Notes: generated from the sequence alone by a model not told the origin. A DNA stretch of 64,000 nt from G963422565 sp963422565 (GCA_963422565.1 OY730228.1:2356001-2420000); one strand, 5' to 3'. Positions 6,332-15,285 are shown, counted from the stretch's first letter. Made by a program: numbers and translations.

Positions 6332-8638
6332 ATGGCGGGTCGCAATCTCGACCTCGCGCTGCGCGTCCGCGCCGACCTGGCGCAGGCGAGCCGGGGCGTC
6401 CGGCGTCTGGGGCGGGAGGTGCGCGATCTCGGCGCCGAGGGCCGCCGCGCCGGCAGGCTGCTGGGCCGGATCGGCGCGGCGGCGCGCGGCGCGGCCGGCG
6501 CCTATGTCGGCTTCCACGCGCTGAGCGCCGCGATCCGCGGCGCGGCGCGCGGGATCTCCGCCGTCGTCTCCGCCACCCGCGCGCAGCAGGACGCCGTCGC
6601 CCAGGTCGCGCGGGGCCTGCGCAACCTCGGCACCGAGACGACGCTCACGAGCGGCGGTCTGCAGGCGATGGCCTCCTGGCTCCAGCGGGTCACGACCTAT
6701 GGCGACGAGACGACGCTTGCGATGCAATCACTCCTGCTGAGCTTTCGCGGGATCGACGACAGCAATTTCGACCGCGTCACCGTCGCCGCGCTGGATATGG
6801 CGACGGCGCTGGGGACGGCGCCCCGCGACGCCGCGCTCCAGCTGGCGAAGGCCCTGGAGGACCCGGTCCGCGGCCTTACCGCGCTGCGGCGCGCGGGCAC
6901 GGTGTTCAGTGCGTCGCAGACCGAGACGATCCGCCGCCTGCACGAGACCGGGCGCGCGGCCGAGGCCCAGCGCCAGATCCTCGCCGAGGTGGAGCGCCAG
7001 TACGGCGGCGCGGCGCGCACGGCGCGCGACACGCTGGGCGGGGCGCTGGCGGGGGTGACCGGCGCCTGGGGCGACGCCCTGGAGGCGAGCGCCGAGGCGG
7101 GCGGCGGGGCGGACGAGTTCCGCCGCGCCCTCGGCGATCTCGAGGGCGTGCTGACCAGCGGCGACTTCCGCTCCGCCATGGCGGACGTGACGGACGCGGC
7201 GCTGCGCGTCGGCGCGGCCTTCGTCGACGCCGCCGCCGGCGTCGCCTCCTTCCTCGCCGGCGCCGCCGCCCCGACCCCGCCCCCCACCGGGATCGTGCGC
7301 GAGATCGAGGCGGCGGAGGCGGCGATCAGGCGCATCGACGCGCGCGTGTTCCATGTCCGGCGGAACCAGGCTCGCCGCCCGCTGACGCCCGGCGAAGTGA
7401 AGCGCCTGAACTACGCGGACCGGGAGATCGGCAAGCTCCGCGCCCGGATCGAAGCGCTGACGACGGGGCGCGACCGTCTGGCGCGCCAGATCTTCGCCGG
7501 CGGCGCGCCGTCCCTCCCGACGCCGGCCGCGCTGGCCGGGACGCCGGGCGCCGCGGTGGACCGGAAGGCCGCCGAGCGGGCGGGCGAGGAGGCGCTGCGC
7601 ATCCAGCGGGCGGCGGAGGACGAGCTCGCGCGCCTCACGCTCTCGCGCTCGGAGCTGATCACGCGCGAGGAGGAGCGCCGCCTCGCGGCGGTGCGGCGCC
7701 GGCTCGACGCCGGCGAGCTCGACGAGCGCCGGGCGGCGGCGGCGATCGCCGCCATCCGCGCGGTGGCGACGGCGAAGCGCCGCGACGCGCTCGAGGAGGA
7801 GATCGACGCGGAGCGGGCGGCGACGGCGGCGCGCATCGAGGCGCGCGAGGAGGAGGCCGACGCCGAGCGTGCGGCGGGCGAGGCGTATGCGCGGGCGGCG
7901 GCGGCGGCGGCGGCGCGCATCGAGGCGGCGCGCCGCGCCTCGCTGGGCTCGGTCGGTCGCGGCCTCGAGGACTATGCGACCGCCGCGCTCGATACCGCCG
8001 ACGAGATCGAGGCGGCCACCGAGGACGCGTTCCGCGGCATGGAGGCCGCGCTGGTGCGGTTCGTCCGGACCGGCAAGCTGTCCTTCGCCTCGCTCGCCGA
8101 CTCCATCATCGCCGACCTGGCGCGGATCGCGGTGCGCCAGGCGATTGTCGGGCCGCTGGCGCGGGGGCTGCTCGGCGCCCTCGGCGGCCCCACCGGGCTC
8201 GGCGGCCCCTACGGCCCGCTCACCCCCTACAACACGGCCGGGCCGGACGGCGTGGTCGGCTCGGTGCTCCATTCGGGCGGGATCGCCGGCGCGGCGGGCG
8301 GGACGACGCGGCGGGTCTCCTCCGTCCCGTTCGCCGCGGCGCCGCGCCTCCATGCGGGCGGGATCGCCTCCCGGCTCGCCCCGGGCGAGGTGCCGGCGAT
8401 CCTGCGGGCGGGCGAGGGCGTGTTCACCCCCGAACAGATGCGCGCCCTCGGCGCCGGCGGCCCGCGCGAGGTCCGGGTCGAGATCGTCAATGCGGGCGCG
8501 CCGCAGCGGGTGGTCGAGGCCCGCGCGCAGCCCGACCTGCGCGGGCTGGTGATCGCCATCGCCACCGACGACCTCGCCAGCGGCGGGGCGCTCGCCCGCG
8601 CGGTCGCCCGGGTGCCGCGCGCCGACGGGCCGTTCTGA
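6332..8638 (+). CDS. Tail tape measure protein
   Basis: A 768-residue protein setting tail length. Seen: N-terminal helical region (LALRVRADLAQASRGVRRL), the conserved tape measure core with SWLQRVTTYGDETTLAMQSL, LSFRGIDDSNFDRVT and QLAKALEDPVRGLTALRRAG, and a later long charged helical region rich in Glu/Arg/Ala (about 430-540, e.g. EIDAERAATAARIEAREEEA). The C-terminal part has Gly-rich turns and GEVPAILRAGEGVFTPEQM, a common tape measure ending. At this length a tail of roughly 110-120 nm would be expected from the usual relation, which is inference. Stop and next start overlap (TGATG). Confidence 0.85.
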   Translation: MAGRNLDLALRVRADLAQASRGVRRLGREVRDLGAEGRRAGRLLGRIGAAARGAAGAYVGFHALSAAIRGAARGISAVVSATRAQQDAVAQVARGLRNLGTETTLTSGGLQAMASWLQRVTTYGDETTLAMQSLLLSFRGIDDSNFDRVTVAALDMATALGTAPRDAALQLAKALEDPVRGLTALRRAGTVFSASQTETIRRLHETGRAAEAQRQILAEVERQYGGAARTARDTLGGALAGVTGAWGDALEASAEAGGGADEFRRALGDLEGVLTSGDFRSAMADVTDAALRVGAAFVDAAAGVASFLAGAAAPTPPPTGIVREIEAAEAAIRRIDARVFHVRRNQARRPLTPGEVKRLNYADREIGKLRARIEALTTGRDRLARQIFAGGAPSLPTPAALAGTPGAAVDRKAAERAGEEALRIQRAAEDELARLTLSRSELITREEERRLAAVRRRLDAGELDERRAAAAIAAIRAVATAKRRDALEEEIDAERAATAARIEAREEEADAERAAGEAYARAAAAAAARIEAARRASLGSVGRGLEDYATAALDTADEIEAATEDAFRGMEAALVRFVRTGKLSFASLADSIIADLARIAVRQAIVGPLARGLLGALGGPTGLGGPYGPLTPYNTAGPDGVVGSVLHSGGIAGAAGGTTRRVSSVPFAAAPRLHAGGIASRLAPGEVPAILRAGEGVFTPEQMRALGAGGPREVRVEIVNAGAPQRVVEARAQPDLRGLVIAIATDDLASGGALARAVARVPRADGPF

Positions 8639-9006
8639 TGAGCGTCTGGCCGGCCCATGCGCGCATCCTGGCCGACGGCTACGCGCTCGCCCAGGACCCC
8701 GACGTGCGCCGCACCGCCTTCGACGACGGGATGATCCGCCAGGAGAAGCGCTACCGCTCGGCGCTCGAGGTCCGGCGGATCGTCGCCTGGCTGGCGACCG
8801 ACGCCGATCTGGCGCAGTTCCGCGCCTGGGCGCGGGCGTCCGCCCATACATGGTTCGCCTGGACCGACGAGGCCGGGGTCGCCCGCCGGGTGCGGGTGCG
8901 CGGCGGCGCCGGCGGCATCTCCTACACCGCCCGCATCGGCCCCGACCGGCGCCGGTCCTGGGAGGCCGCCCTCGAGCTCGAGGGCGCGCCGGGGGATGTC
9001 GTCTGA
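8638..9006 (+). CDS. Phage minor tail protein
   Basis: A 122-residue protein directly after the tape measure, overlapping both neighbours by one base. Sequence: WPAHARILADGYALAQDPDV then RRTAFDDGMIRQEKRYRSAL, ending in an Arg-rich, beta-like part (RRVRVRGGAGGISYTARIG). Position matches the distal tail or minor tail protein that starts the tip complex in Mu-like siphophages. No motif identifies it more precisely; named by position and neighbourhood. Confidence 0.6.
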   Translation: MSVWPAHARILADGYALAQDPDVRRTAFDDGMIRQEKRYRSALEVRRIVAWLATDADLAQFRAWARASAHTWFAWTDEAGVARRVRVRGGAGGISYTARIGPDRRRSWEAALELEGAPGDVV

Positions 9007-9470
9007 TGCCGTCGCCGCGCTACGCCCGCGCGCTCCGCGCCGCGAGCCCGGCGGACACGGTGCTGACGGCGCTCGAGATCCGCCACCCCGCCGTCGCCGA
9101 CCCGGTCCGGGTGGTCGACGGCACGGCGGGGCTGGCGATCGGCCCCTACCGCTATGCGGCGCTGCGCTTCGCCGTCCGTCTCGCCGACGACGTGGAGGGC
9201 CGGGCGCCGCGCGCCGAGCTCGCCATCGACAATGTCGGGCGCGACCTCGTCCAGTGGATCGAGGCCGCCGGCGGCGGCGCCGGCGCAACGGTCCGCATCA
9301 TGCGGGTGCTCGCCGCCACCCGCGCCATCGAATGGGAGATGACCCTCGACGTGGCCGAAGTCCGGGTCGACCAGAGCCGGGTGACCGCCCGGCTCGGCTT
9401 CGACCCCCTGCTGGAGCGCGCCGCGGTCGCGCTGCGCCACGACCCCCGGACCTCGCCGGGACTGTTCTGA
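9006..9470 (+). CDS. Phage tail protein, DUF1833-like
   Basis: A 154-residue protein with TVLTALEIRHPAVADPVRVV, a central APRAELAIDNVGRDLVQWIE and a C-terminal MTLDVAEVRVDQSRVTARLG followed by FDPLL. This matches the DUF1833 pattern of small tail-tip proteins, which in related phages sit between a minor tail protein and an NlpC/P60 peptidase, as here. Starts by TGATG overlap and ends overlapping the next ATG. Likely part of the baseplate hub. Confidence 0.68.
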   Translation: MPSPRYARALRAASPADTVLTALEIRHPAVADPVRVVDGTAGLAIGPYRYAALRFAVRLADDVEGRAPRAELAIDNVGRDLVQWIEAAGGGAGATVRIMRVLAATRAIEWEMTLDVAEVRVDQSRVTARLGFDPLLERAAVALRHDPRTSPGLF

Positions 9471-9889
9471 TGGCGGGTCTGATGGCGCCGGCCCACTGGT
9501 CCGAGACCTATATCGGGCGACCGCATGTCGCGGGGGCGCATGATTGCGTCGATCTGGTCGCCGCGGTCCGCGCCGAGACCTTCGCCCGCCCCTGGTCGCC
9601 GCCGCCGCGCGCCGGGTCGATCCGCGCCCGCGACGCCCAGCTGGGAGCGCTCGCCGGCGAGCACGCCCGCCCGCTCCGCCCCGGCGAGACCCCCGAGGAG
9701 GGCGACGGGGTGCTGATGCGCATCGCCGGGCGCAAGCGCGGCCTGGGCCATCATGTCGGCGTCTGGTGCGCGCCGGGCGGGGTCCCGCACGTGCTCCACT
9801 GCCAGGCCGGCATCGGCACGGTGCTGCACCCCCTGGCCGGACTGCCGGCGCGCGGCCTCGAGGCGACCGGGGTCTATCGGTGGCTGTAG
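9470..9889 (+). CDS. NlpC/P60-type tail peptidase
   Basis: A 139-residue protein. The catalytic Cys is in GAHDCVDLVAAV (Cys about residue 25), the His in GLGHHVGVWCA, and a third polar site in HVLHCQAG, matching the Cys-His-polar arrangement of the phage NlpC/P60 group. In siphophage tails this enzyme (lambda gpK-like) helps the tail tip cross the murein. It sits immediately before the tip protein gene, which is its usual partner. ATG at 9470 overlaps the previous stop; another in-frame ATG lies 12 nt later. Confidence 0.78.
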   Translation: MAGLMAPAHWSETYIGRPHVAGAHDCVDLVAAVRAETFARPWSPPPRAGSIRARDAQLGALAGEHARPLRPGETPEEGDGVLMRIAGRKRGLGHHVGVWCAPGGVPHVLHCQAGIGTVLHPLAGLPARGLEATGVYRWL

Positions 9890-9939
9890 CGCCCCCCGGA
9901 ACCGGCCCGGCGACGCCGCCTCGGCCAGCCGAACATGTC

Positions 9940-12900
9940 ATGAGCGGCCACAAGCCCATGACTTGCCGTTCCGTCGCCCTTGCACCGGCGTCGCAGGGGC
10001 CGGGAACGCCCCCTGCAACGCCCCCCGTCACCCTCGACCTCTGGCCCCACCCGCTCACCGCCGAGGGAAGGGCCGTCCGCCTCCGGGCGCCGCCGCCGGG
10101 CGAGGACGCGACGCTCGCCCATCTGATCGCCGACGCCTGGCGCGCCGCGGACGGAACCCCGCTGCCGCTCTCCGCCCTCGCCGTCGACGTCGACGGCCGC
10201 GCGATCCCCCGCGCCGACTGGCCCGCGCTGCGCCTCCGCCCCGGCAGCGTCGTCACGCTGCGCCCGGTCCCCGCCGGCGGCGACGACTCCGACCCGCTCC
10301 GCGTCGTCCTCCAGATCGCCGTCATGGCCGCCGCGCTCGTCTGGGGCGGCCCGCTCGGCGCCGCGCTCGGCATCGAGAGCGCCGCATGGGCCGCCGCCGT
10401 CGGCTCCACCCTGATCATGGCCGGCGGCACCCTGATCGTGAACGCCCTGGTCCCGCCCCGCCTGCCCGGACCCGCCGCCGCCGGCGAAGCGCCCGAGCCG
10501 GTCTACGCCCTCGCCGGCGGCGCCAACCGCGCCCGCCCCTACCAGCCGCTCCTGCTCCTCCTCGGCGAGCACCGCGTCTTCCCCGACCTCGCCGCGCGCC
10601 CCTACACCGAGTTCGCCGACGCCGCCGACGGCGCCGCCGACCAGTATCTCCATCAGATCTTCCACTTCGGGCTCGGCGCCGTCGATATCGACTGGCCAAG
10701 CCTCCGCATCGGCGAAACGCCCCTCGCCGTCTTCGAGGGCGTCGCCACCGCCCGCACCGACGCCGACATCGCCGCCCTCGTCGCCGGCAACGTCGATACC
10801 CAGCCCGGCGCCGCCCTCGAAGACGCCGCCTATGCGAGCCGCACCACCTCGCCCGACACCGCCCGCATCGGCATCGACATCGCAGGCTCCCTGTTCGAGG
10901 TCGCCGACGACGGCAAGCCGCAGCGCCGATCCGTCACCCTCCTCATCGGATATCAGCGCGACGGCAGCGCGGACCCGTGGACCAGCCACAGCGTCACCCT
11001 CGCCCACGACTCGACGACGCCATTCCGCCGCACCCTCACCTACGACCTGCCCCGCCCCGGGACATGGAATGTCCGCGTCCGGCGAACCACCGACCCGAGC
11101 GCCGATGCCCGCATCCGCGACGACCTCGCCTGGGCCGCGCTCCGCGCCTACCAGCGCGACACCGCCTCCTATGCCGGCCAGCAGCGGCTCGGCCTGCGCA
11201 TCCGCGCCTCCGGCCAGCTCTCCGGTCGCCTCGACCGGCTCTCCGCCGTCTGCCGCCAGCGCGTCCCGACCTGGACCGGGCGCGGCTGGACCGCCCCCAG
11301 ACCCTCCTCCAACCCCGCCTGGATATTCCGCTGGTACGCCCGCGGCCTCTTCGTCGGCGACCGCCTCGCCGCCGGCATCGGCCTGCCCCCCGCCCGCATC
11401 GACGACGACGCCATCAAGCGATGGGGCGCCTGGTGCGACGCCGAGCGGCTCCGATGCGACGCCGTCATCGACCGGCCCATGTCCCACGCCCGGATACTCA
11501 CCCTGATCGCCCAGTGCGGCCGCGCCGCGCCGACCTGGCAGACCGGCAAGCTCGGCGTCGTCTGGGACGCCGCCAACCGGCCCGCCACCGCCCTGGTCAC
11601 CCCCGGCAACATCGTCGCCGGCTCGCTCCGCATCGACTGGGCCGCCGCCAAGGGCGCCGCAGAGATCGCCGTCCGCTATATCGAGCCCGACCTCGACTGG
11701 CAGTGGAACACGCTCCGCCGCACCGTCCCCGGCGCGACCGCCCCCGGCACCGTCGCCACCGTGACCCTCCCCGGCGTCACCTCGGCCCGACAGGCGGCCG
11801 CCGAATGCAACCTCCAGGCCGCCCGCCAGGTCTATCACCGCCGCCGCATCCGCTGGGAGATGGGACCCGAAGGCCTCGCCATCCAGCGCGGCGATGTCGT
11901 GCACCTCACCCACGGCCTGCTCGACGGCGGCATCGCCGGACGGCTCGCCGGACGCGACCCCGACGACCCCACGGTCCTGATCCTCGACCGACCGGTCGCC
12001 ATCGCCGGCACCGCCGCCGACGCCCCCTGGATGATGCTCCGCCTTCCCGACGGCCGGCTCGAGACCCGCCGCGTCTATGCCGGACCACCGACCTCCCGCG
12101 ACCGCCGCGACGGCAAAACCACCGACCGGGCCTGGACCCGCGTCCCGCCATGGCGCCCCGCCACGACGCCGCCCACGGTCGCATACGACGGCGACGACAT
12201 CGACGTCCTCTGGCGCCTCTACCCACATGACGGCAGCGTCGCCAAGGTCCGCATCGTCGCCATGGAACCCGCCGCCGACGACCGCATCCGCCTCGAAGCC
12301 ATCGACGAAGTCCCCGCATACTACGACGCCGCCACCACCGACCTCACCGTCGATCTGTCGACACCCCGACCGCGCGCCCCCTGCGTGATCGCCGGCGCCT
12401 TCGCCGAAACGCCCGTTCGCGTCGGCCAGGGCGCCGCCGTCCTGCTCACCCTCTCCCTCACCGTCGCCGGCGACTGGCGCGGCGCCACCGTCCGCGCCGA
12501 CGACGGCGGCGGCGGCATGCGAACCGTCGCTGTCCTCGCCGCCGGCGAAACCGAGGCCTCCTGGCTGGTCCGCGCCAACGGCGACGTCGACGTCGTCGTC
12601 GTCCCCGGCTCCGACGCCGCCCCGGCCGGGCCCGCCTGGCGCACCGCCTACACCGTCACCGGGGTGCGCGGCGCCGTCGAACCGCCCACCGGCTTCGTCG
12701 TCTCCGCGCTCCCCGACGGCACCCGACGCTACGCCTGGCACGCATTGCCGCGCTACGACGTCATCGGCTACCGCATCCGCCACGCCGCCGCCGCCGAGGA
12801 CGACGCCGACGACCCCGAATGGCCCGACATGACCTCCCTCCACGAGGGGCTGCTGACCGAAAGCCCCTGGGAAAGCCAGGAACCGGCGACCGGAGCCTGG

Positions 12901-14370
12901 CGCTTCGCCATCGCCGCAGAGCGCTCCGACGGCGCGCTCTCCGCTCCCGCCTACTACGCCGCCACCCTCCCCGCGCCGCGCGGCGAAGGCCCTGAAACCG
13001 TCCCCATCTACACCGCCACCGCCTCGGCGACGTCGCCGCCGACGCCCGCAGGCGACACCCCGGCCGGCTGGTCCTTCACCCCCGCCAGCGTCTCGGCCGC
13101 CACCCCCTATGGCTGGATATCCACCCGCCGCGGCCGGACCGGCGCCTGGAGCCCCTGGTCCGCCCCCCGCCTCTGGGCGCGCTGGGGCGCCGACGGCGAC
13201 CCCGGACCGGCCGGCGCCCGCTCGCGCGGCGACTTCTTCGCCGCCGCCGCCGTCACCGGCTGGTCCGACGCCGCCGCCAACGCCGCCACCCCCGGCGGCA
13301 ACATCGTCTCCGATACCGTCACCCTCCACCTCGCCGCCCGAGGCTGGGCCGAAACCAGAACATGGGACGGCGCCCGATGGATCCCCGCCGACAAGCGCAT
13401 CGACGGCAACCTCCTCGTCCCCGGAACCGTCGTCGCCGACGCGCTCGCCGCCGGCGCCGTCACCGCCCGCGAAATCGCCGCCGGCGCGGTCACCGCCACC
13501 AGAATCGCCGCCGGCGCGGTCACCGCCGACAAGATCGCCGCCATCGACATCTCCGCCATCACCGGCAGCTTCCGCGACCTCGCGGTCACCGGCACCCTTT
13601 CCCTTGCACAGACCGCCACCGGCGCCCGCAACGCCGCGACACTGATCCGGGTCACCCGAGACGGCGCACTGGTCGGCCGCGCATGGCGTGCCTTCGCCCT
13701 CGCCGAGTCGATCCGCAGCTTCGACTCCCTCATCCTCTCCGGCCTCGGCGACGACCGCAGCGGCTGGGGCGCCGCCTCCCGAGAAATTTCCGTCGACCGG
13801 GTCCCGGGACCCCGAGCCGACGCCGCCGCCTCGGTCGCATGGCGCAGCCGGAACGGACATACCGGCCTCCTCGTCAACGTCCTCGGTTCCCGCAACCTGG
13901 CCGACGACGTCAACCTGTTCGTCCGCGCCAGCGCCGACGGCCAGACCCTCTACTTCGCCGAAAACAACTCCAACTTCCGCCTCAAGCAGATCGTCGGACT
14001 CCGCACCCCGGCAACCACCAACATCGTCTCCGGCACATCCGGCACCGCCAACCGAGCCCCCGTCGCGGCGGCGACGGTGACGCGGAAGGACCTGGGGAGC
14101 TACGTCGAGGCCACCTTCGACGGCAGCGGCTCCTACGACCCCGACGGCGATCCCCTCGTCTATCGCTGGTATTCCGTGAGCCAACAAGGCAAGGCCGAAA
14201 GTCTCGCCCTGGTCGCCTCCACCGCGATCTTCGCCCGCACGTTCAACCGACCCACCACCGCCGACAAGTCCGGGTCGATAGCCGCCGACACCTACCGGTT
14301 CCGCCTTACCGTCAGCGACGGGACGCACTCCGGAAGCCGGGACGTCACCGTGACCGTCAGCCCGGCATAG
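9940..14370 (+). CDS. Phage tail tip / host specificity protein J-like
   Basis: A 1476-residue protein. N-terminal part: PVTLDLWPHPLTAEGRAVRL, a beta-grasp-like region, then two hydrophobic stretches (LQIAVMAAALVWGGPLGAAL and VGSTLIMAGGTLIVNALVPP, about 125-170) typical of J proteins. The middle carries the hub-like domains (WRLYPHDGSVAKVRIVAMEP). A fibronectin-like segment follows near PPTGFVVSALPDGTRRYAWH. Later there are three 10-residue repeats (AAGAVTA-x-x-I) and a PKD-like C-terminal domain (FDGSGSYDPDGDPLVYRW). It would contact the host surface. Start uncertain: ATG at 9940 chosen; the frame is open upstream through the peptidase end, and an ATG at 9958 is also possible. The coding strand becomes C-rich from here on, unlike the G-rich upstream phage genes. 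Confidence 0.8.
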   Translation: MSGHKPMTCRSVALAPASQGPGTPPATPPVTLDLWPHPLTAEGRAVRLRAPPPGEDATLAHLIADAWRAADGTPLPLSALAVDVDGRAIPRADWPALRLRPGSVVTLRPVPAGGDDSDPLRVVLQIAVMAAALVWGGPLGAALGIESAAWAAAVGSTLIMAGGTLIVNALVPPRLPGPAAAGEAPEPVYALAGGANRARPYQPLLLLLGEHRVFPDLAARPYTEFADAADGAADQYLHQIFHFGLGAVDIDWPSLRIGETPLAVFEGVATARTDADIAALVAGNVDTQPGAALEDAAYASRTTSPDTARIGIDIAGSLFEVADDGKPQRRSVTLLIGYQRDGSADPWTSHSVTLAHDSTTPFRRTLTYDLPRPGTWNVRVRRTTDPSADARIRDDLAWAALRAYQRDTASYAGQQRLGLRIRASGQLSGRLDRLSAVCRQRVPTWTGRGWTAPRPSSNPAWIFRWYARGLFVGDRLAAGIGLPPARIDDDAIKRWGAWCDAERLRCDAVIDRPMSHARILTLIAQCGRAAPTWQTGKLGVVWDAANRPATALVTPGNIVAGSLRIDWAAAKGAAEIAVRYIEPDLDWQWNTLRRTVPGATAPGTVATVTLPGVTSARQAAAECNLQAARQVYHRRRIRWEMGPEGLAIQRGDVVHLTHGLLDGGIAGRLAGRDPDDPTVLILDRPVAIAGTAADAPWMMLRLPDGRLETRRVYAGPPTSRDRRDGKTTDRAWTRVPPWRPATTPPTVAYDGDDIDVLWRLYPHDGSVAKVRIVAMEPAADDRIRLEAIDEVPAYYDAATTDLTVDLSTPRPRAPCVIAGAFAETPVRVGQGAAVLLTLSLTVAGDWRGATVRADDGGGGMRTVAVLAAGETEASWLVRANGDVDVVVVPGSDAAPAGPAWRTAYTVTGVRGAVEPPTGFVVSALPDGTRRYAWHALPRYDVIGYRIRHAAAAEDDADDPEWPDMTSLHEGLLTESPWESQEPATGAWRFAIAAERSDGALSAPAYYAATLPAPRGEGPETVPIYTATASATSPPTPAGDTPAGWSFTPASVSAATPYGWISTRRGRTGAWSPWSAPRLWARWGADGDPGPAGARSRGDFFAAAAVTGWSDAAANAATPGGNIVSDTVTLHLAARGWAETRTWDGARWIPADKRIDGNLLVPGTVVADALAAGAVTAREIAAGAVTATRIAAGAVTADKIAAIDISAITGSFRDLAVTGTLSLAQTATGARNAATLIRVTRDGALVGRAWRAFALAESIRSFDSLILSGLGDDRSGWGAASREISVDRVPGPRADAAASVAWRSRNGHTGLLVNVLGSRNLADDVNLFVRASADGQTLYFAENNSNFRLKQIVGLRTPATTNIVSGTSGTANRAPVAAATVTRKDLGSYVEATFDGSGSYDPDGDPLVYRWYSVSQQGKAESLALVASTAIFARTFNRPTTADKSGSIAADTYRFRLTVSDGTHSGSRDVTVTVSPA
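13447..13536 (+). repeat. Three tandem 30-bp units in the tip gene
   Basis: Units at 13447-13476, 13477-13506 and 13507-13536, each starting GCCGCCGGCGC and encoding AAGAVTA-x-x-I (x-x is RE, TR, DK). Units 2 and 3 are nearly identical at DNA level. In tail fibres such repeats form an elongated trimeric stalk and can change in number by recombination. Confidence 0.8.
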
Positions 14371-14383
14371 AGGACCGACCGAC

Positions 14384-15214
14384 ATGAAGATCATGATCCC
14401 CGCCAGCGGCGGGCTCGACTCCACAACCCTGCTCTGGGAAACCCTCTCCCGAGGAACCGACGATGTCGTCGCCGTCCACTACCGCGAAGACTACGCGCCC
14501 GAATTCCTCGCAAACGACTTCGCCCACCGCAGCCGAACCGCCTTCGACGCCGTCGCCGAATGGCTGTCCGACAACCTGCGACCCTTCGAAACCCGCAGCG
14601 GACCCGTCCGCAGGGCCGACTCCAGGGGAATCCCCTTCGACCCAGACCAGCTCACCCCCATCCGGGAAGGCTTCCTCGTCCAGGCCCGCCGCTACTGGCA
14701 CCGATGCCGCTACGCCACACACGGCTACTACGCCCACCAGGTCCGGGCCGACGAAATCCACCTCGCCCTGACCACCTGGAACCGACGCCGCGGCGCCTCC
14801 TGGCTCAACACCGAACGCGTCGACATCGCCGACTACTCCGACGCCGCCCTCCGCGAGCCCTGGCTCGCCCGCAGCCAAAACGGCGTCTTCTCCGGACGGT
14901 CCCGGCTCGGCAACCTCCGCGCCCTCCCCGCCGAACTCCACGCCCTCACCATCTGTTGCAACCGCCTCTCCGACGCCGCCTGCGGCACGTGCGGACCCTG
15001 CACCGCCAAGCGCTTCTACGACGCCATCTGCGCCGACCTCGACGCCGACGGCCTCGCCCAGGTCGAAGCCCGCATCGAAGAACGCGCCCAATTCGGCCCA
15101 CACTCCCACCGCGCCGACCCCACCCAATACCGCCACGACATCCTCAACGACACCCTCCAAGACCTCGACGAATGGCGCATATGGCGCAACCGAACACCAC
15201 ACGCTCACACCTGA
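14384..15214 (+). CDS. QueC-like PP-loop ATPase (7-cyano-7-deazaguanine synthase family)
   Basis: A 276-residue protein beginning 14 nt after the tip gene, same strand and same C-rich composition. The PP-loop is SGGLDST at residues 8-14. Near the C-terminus Cys191, Cys200, Cys203 and Cys206 form C-x8-C-x2-C-x2-C, the zinc pattern of QueC. Between them lies RADEIHLALTTWNRR, which replaces the usual QueC middle, so it is a divergent member. QueC makes preQ0 for tRNA queuosine; relatives serve DNA 7-deazaguanine modification in phages and the Qat defence system (QatC). No QueD, QueE, tgt-like, TatD-like or other Que gene is visible nearby, so the substrate is unknown. Family assignment is strong; role is open. 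Confidence 0.82.
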   Translation: MKIMIPASGGLDSTTLLWETLSRGTDDVVAVHYREDYAPEFLANDFAHRSRTAFDAVAEWLSDNLRPFETRSGPVRRADSRGIPFDPDQLTPIREGFLVQARRYWHRCRYATHGYYAHQVRADEIHLALTTWNRRRGASWLNTERVDIADYSDAALREPWLARSQNGVFSGRSRLGNLRALPAELHALTICCNRLSDAACGTCGPCTAKRFYDAICADLDADGLAQVEARIEERAQFGPHSHRADPTQYRHDILNDTLQDLDEWRIWRNRTPHAHT

Positions 15215-15251
15215 ATACACCACCCGCCCGACTACGCCGCCCGATGACAGG

Positions 15252-15285
15252 CGCCGCGCGTCACATGCTATTGTCGGGAAAGCGC
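15252..15285 (+). repeat. 34-nt direct repeat, copy 1 (left)
   Basis: Twenty-seven identical bases, then one mismatch, then six identical bases in common with 17028-17061. Core: GCGTCACATGCTATTGTCGG. The copy lies just after the QueC-like gene, at the left edge of the AT-richer segment. It contains TGCTATTGT, which resembles an extended -10 element, so it may be a duplicated promoter piece as well as a boundary. Confidence 0.85.

Noticed and set aside
7880..7930. GCG-repeat in the tape measure gene as a second slippery site
   Set aside because: The run of GCG codons encodes Ala within a coiled region and has no alternative frame with protein-like sequence.
1324..14370. Gene transfer agent of the RcGTA type
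   Set aside because: The gp36/gp37-like proteins and protease-scaffold are Mu-type, and the GTA-specific portal, terminase and characteristic tail genes are not seen. A domesticated particle remains possible but not of that family.
9874..14424. Very long open frame on the minus strand opposite the tail tip gene
   Set aside because: It is an antisense shadow caused by high GC. The translation is Gly/Ala/Asp/Val-rich with no domain, while the plus strand has clear J-protein features.
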